From: Sphaerosporella brunnea
Taxonomy: Eukaryota > Ascomycota > Pezizomycetes > Pezizales > Pyronemataceae
Assembly (NCBI GenBank): GCA_008704415.1
Contig: VXIS01000419.1
Coordinates: forward strand, 1-34,992
Reading direction: 5' to 3'
Length of the DNA: 34,992 nucleotides
Made by a program: the position numbers and the translations under genes. This document shows positions 32,176-34,992 of this stretch, in pieces (positions within the stretch are counted from its first letter, which is position 1; each line of letters starts with the position of its first letter). Under the pieces are notes generated by a model that was not told where the DNA came from, ran no database searches, and saw nothing but the letters and a program-made list of their open reading frames with translations.

Positions 32176-32654
32176 GCCTCTATGTTCTGAGTACGTTTTT
32201 CCTGCCACAACTCTGTCAGTTTTCATCTGATTGACTTGGAGATTGAAGTGACAGACTATCTGTGTTCTTGACCACCACCCCGCGCTGTCCACCACACCGC
32301 GCTATCCACCGTCACGCACTCTTAAACACAATACCCGAGCGGATTCCTTACGCAATGCTGCACTCTTGATAAAGGATTGAGAAGGACAAAAGATGAAAGG
32401 CAAATGTATGCAGCACACAATAATTAATATCAACTCCACAAGCTCAAGGTGTGAATGGGAATTATGTTTCAACGAGGTTTATTCTTCAACTACCCTACAT
32501 CAATCTTCCTGCTCTCCATCAATCTTCCTGCTTTCCATCAACCTCCCCGCTCTCCTGCAACCATCATACTTCGGAATTGAAGCGGGCCCGCCCCTCCCGC
32601 TTCCCCCATGCGTACAACTCAACTATTTTGAGTCATGGGTCCCTTACCAAATTG
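32176..32654. other. Non-coding spacer
   Basis: No gene was recognised. Short internal duplications occur (CCACCGCGCTATCCACC-type words near 32280-32310 and CATCAATCTTCCTGCT-type words near 32500-32540). Confidence 0.5.
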
Positions 32655-33184
32655 CGAACGCCTTCTCCAAGCTGTGGATGGATTTAGCGGCCCTTCCATC
32701 AAGGGTATGAGCTCGAGTTTAACGTCCTCTGTAAACGGCTCTCCCCTCGTAAGGGTATGAGCTGGGTTTACCGTCCCCTGTGACATGACACCTTGTCCAA
32801 GCTGATGATGGAGAAGGAGGCTCGCCCACGGAGGATATGAGCTGGGTTTACCGTCCCCTGTGACATGACACCTTGTCCAAGCTGATGATGGAGAAGGAGG
32901 CTCGCCCCCGGAGGGTATAAGCTGGGTTTACCGTCCCCTGTGACATGACACCTTGTCCAAGCTGATGATGGAGCAGGAGGCTCGCCCCGGGGGGGTATGA
33001 GCTGGGTTTACCGTCCCCTGTGACATGACACCTTGTCCAAGCTGATGATGGAGAAAGAGGCTCGCCCCCGGAGGGTATGAGCTGGGTTTACCGTCCCCTG
33101 TGACATGACACCTTGTCCAAGCTGATGATGGAGCAGGAGGCTCGCCCCTGGAGGGTATGAGCTGGGTTTACCGTCCCCTGTGAC
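32655..33184. repeat. 80-bp-period minisatellite, five full copies plus partial and diverged copies
   Basis: Units begin GGTATGAGCTGGGTTTACC and contain CCTTGTCCAAGCTGATGATG. They start at 32754, 32834, 32914, 32994 and 33074, with a partial sixth from 33154 to about 33183. Copies differ mainly in the GAAGGAGG/GCAGGAGG and CCCCCGGAG segments. A degenerate version extends left to about 32655. It ends abruptly about 35 bp before the stop codon of the minus-strand gene at 33218. Confidence 0.96.
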
Positions 33185-33217
33185 ACGAAAGGAACCAAAC
33201 GCGACCGTTAAATGCCT

Positions 33218-33599
33218 TCATCTGGGACGTGTACGGCCAATAGGAAGAACAAGGTTGTTCTCCTTATCCGAATCGCTATCATCCAGCTCGATTTCCTCTT
33301 CTTGTTCCTCTTGCCTAGTGGCTTCTTGTTGCGCCTGCCTGACAGCTTCTTCTTGTGCGTGCCTCGCTACTTCTGCTTCCCCTGTAGTGATGGTTAGTCA
33401 GTTTATGGAGTGTATTTCAAAATAAGTTCTTACGTTGTAATTGTTGGAATAGCTCGTAATCTTGGTCAACAATTTCCCGTTCATGAGCTCGGAGCTCAGC
33501 TAAAGAGCGGCGAAAGCGCTCATTTTGACATCGTTGCTCGTGACGTCTAGCAATTTTGTAGGCACGCTGCTGGGCTCCGGAACGACGCTTTCTTGCCAT
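33218..33599 (-). CDS. 109-aa highly charged coiled-coil protein next to a piggyBac-like transposase
   Basis: Two exons on the minus strand (33434-33599 and 33218-33381) are separated by a 52-nt intron with donor GTAAGA, an ACTGACTAAC branch region and acceptor CTACAG. The protein starts MARKRRSGAQQRAYKIARRH, continues with Arg/Glu-rich helices (RRSLAELRAHEREIVDQDYE) and Gln/Glu/Ala repeats (AQEEAVRQAQQEATRQEEQE). It ends with an acidic patch (IELDDSDSDKENN) and a basic IGRTRPR tail. The basic start, coiled coil and acidic stretch suggest a nuclear protein, perhaps nucleic-acid binding. I do not recognise a family. It is head to head with the transposase at 33943, so the two may share a promoter and belong to one element. 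Confidence 0.65.
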
Positions 33600-33942
33600 G
33601 GTAGGATAGACTGAGAGATGGAGTTGAGGTTGATGTAGAAGTGAATAGAAGGGATTTGTGTACGGTATTTATTCTTTTGGAGGAAGTGAAGGAGGGCACT
33701 TCAGGTGGCTCCCTCGCTCCTCCAGCTGACACTCTCGCTCCCCCCGCGGGACACAGCTGCAGCCCCCTATTCTGCTCCACTTACTATTTTCTAGTTGAAG
33801 CTAGGGAGAAAGAAGTAATCACTCCCTGTGGCTTCGGATCAATACACTAAATATGGTAATACCTAGCGAGATGCATCTTTATCTTTTCTTCACCCGAGCT
33901 GAAGGAAAGAAGATTCAACACACCACCATCGCCATCACCACC
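33600..33942. promoter_or_regulatory. Bidirectional spacer between the charged protein and the transposase
   Basis: This 343-bp stretch separates the two start codons. An in-frame ATG at 33853 would extend the transposase by 30 residues. The later ATG at 33943, in an ACCACCATG context and followed by a family-like acidic N-terminus, is preferred. No terminal inverted repeat was recognised here. Confidence 0.5.
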
Positions 33943-34953
33943 ATGCAGCCTTCCACAACAATTCAGGAGATCGACGAATCCAGATACGAAGATTCAGAAG
34001 AGACAGATGAGGAGGATTGGGATGATGCAGACTCGGAAATGGATGAGGAAGCAGAAGCGGCAGACGTTCCAGAATATCAATCCTACGGGCTTGCCGGTGA
34101 AAATATTGAAATTGATTCAATTACGAAGGAAAGATGGCCTGACACGTACACACCGCCAAGCCTTGATAAGGCATGCGACAAAGATTTTACTCCTTTTACG
34201 TCACAGCATAGCCGCCACGATGCAAAGTCTTCACTTCCACCAAATCATGAGCTCGACAGTCCCCTTGCATATTTTCTCCTTTTTTTTTCCGCTGACATAA
34301 TGAATTATATTGTAGCTAGTACTAATCAGTATGCTACGTCACACCCATCTCGCCAAGGACCATCATCACGAGAATGGCATGCCGTCACGGCTCAAGAGCT
34401 TTATCGCTGGGTTGCGCTGCTTATTTACATGTCGGTTGTTCACAACAGCGGAAGCGAAAAGGTCGTTGACCAGTATTGGAGTTTAAACGACTTGACGTGT
34501 CATCTACCGATGAAGCACATGAGTCTACGCCGCTTTGAGCAAATCAAACGTTATTTGCATATCTCGCAGCCAGAAAACCCACCCGTCCAGCCGACCGTTT
34601 ATCCGCCTACACACCGCAAAAGAAAGGCTTCTCAGGCTACCCAACCTATGGTGTACGACAAGCTAGAGCCTCTTGCTACACATGTAGTGACAGCCTCTAA
34701 AAAATATCTTCTCCCTGCTACAGAGCTTTCCTTAGACGAGATGATAGTCAAGTTTAAAGGGAGAAGTACAGACACCAACAAGTTTAAGAACAAGCCAATT
34801 AAAAAAGGACACAAAATATTTGCACTCTGTTGGAAGGGATACACTTGGGATTGGCGATACAGCTCTCGAACGCAGCATATCATTGGAGTTCCGCTGCAAA
34901 AAAAAGCTCGGCCAGAACGCAGCAAAAAGGCGGCATGTAAAAAAGTGCGGTAA
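33943..34953 (+). CDS. piggyBac-like transposase (DDE_Tnp_1_7), C-terminus missing or beyond the window
   Basis: A 336-aa frame starts MQPSTTIQEIDESRYEDSEE. The N-terminus is strongly acidic, followed by a domain typical of piggyBac and PGBD proteins: LYRWVALLIYMSVVHNSGSE, LPMKHMSLRRFEQIKRYLHI, then ELSLDEMIVKFKGRS. The Asp of the last block is the expected first catalytic residue. The second catalytic block (NxYxDNLFT type) and the Cys-rich tail are absent. The frame ends in Lys/Arg-rich sequence at a TAA. GGTAAAA overlapping that stop could be an intron donor, or the element may be truncated; the window ends 39 bp later. PiggyBac proteins cut and paste DNA at TTAA. Confidence 0.8.
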   Translation: MQPSTTIQEIDESRYEDSEETDEEDWDDADSEMDEEAEAADVPEYQSYGLAGENIEIDSITKERWPDTYTPPSLDKACDKDFTPFTSQHSRHDAKSSLPPNHELDSPLAYFLLFFSADIMNYIVASTNQYATSHPSRQGPSSREWHAVTAQELYRWVALLIYMSVVHNSGSEKVVDQYWSLNDLTCHLPMKHMSLRRFEQIKRYLHISQPENPPVQPTVYPPTHRKRKASQATQPMVYDKLEPLATHVVTASKKYLLPATELSLDEMIVKFKGRSTDTNKFKNKPIKKGHKIFALCWKGYTWDWRYSSRTQHIIGVPLQKKARPERSKKAACKKVR

Positions 34954-34992
34954 AAAAGCACCAGGCAGAAAGCAGGCACGAAAGCAGAGACA

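Noticed and set aside
1..34992. tRNA, rRNA or telomeric repeats
   Set aside because: I scanned by eye for GGTTCGA-type T-loop blocks on both strands and for TTAGGG arrays, and found none with the right surroundings. A covariance-model search (tRNAscan-SE, Infernal) would be decisive.
1..34992. CRISPR array or bacterial operon structure
   Set aside because: The repeats are tandem minisatellites without spacers, and the genes are spliced eukaryotic genes.

Overview
The window comes from the nuclear genome of a filamentous ascomycete (Pezizomycotina). The genes carry many short introns (mostly 51-70 nt) with GTRNGT donors, CTRAY branch points and YAG acceptors. The gene set is typical of these fungi: a PalC ambient-pH protein, a Kre6/Skn1 beta-1,6-glucan synthesis protein, a GT34 mannosyltransferase, a Uds1-domain septation protein, Lsm1, a nicotinamide riboside kinase, a TMEM115-like membrane protein and a TBL1/Sif2-like WD40 corepressor. 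The genus cannot be named from the sequence alone. Gene models were spliced by hand by joining reading frames at consensus splice sites; all joins keep frame.

Layout. Bases 1-6353 form one giant, essentially perfect inverted repeat centred on base 3177 with a single-base spacer. Each arm carries a complete six-exon sif2-like gene, and the two copies converge on the centre. The homology runs off the left edge of the window, so this is either a real palindrome or a fold-back assembly artefact at a contig end. From 6.35 to 24.2 kb lies ordinary gene-dense euchromatin: TMEM115-like (+), GT34 (-), Uds1 (-), palC (+), nrk1 (+), lsm1 (-) and kre6/skn1 (-). It is interrupted by a 586-bp TA-flanked MITE (11.5-12.05 kb) and a decayed UstYa/DUF3328-like reading frame (about 18 kb). 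One conserved hypothetical gene of unknown function sits at 26.8-27.6 kb.

From about 28 kb to the right end the window is a transposon-rich accessory region. It holds frameshifted relics (one with a transposase-type DNA-binding region), a 575-bp element with terminal inverted repeats of about 110 bp, two copies of a Tc1/mariner-type MITE lying head to head, a truncated Ty3-type gag-like reading frame behind an E-box/TATA promoter, an 80-bp-period minisatellite, and a piggyBac-like transposase facing a small two-exon gene for a highly charged 109-aa protein.

The host genes are housekeeping genes and form no cluster. Loose themes are the cell wall and septum (GT34, Kre6, Uds1), Golgi glycosylation (TMEM115-like, GT34) and mRNA decay (Lsm1). 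The observations most worth checking are the 6.35-kb palindrome, a 4-nt micro-exon in lsm1, consecutive 21- and 22-nt exons in kre6, and the piggyBac-like transposase with its divergent partner gene.
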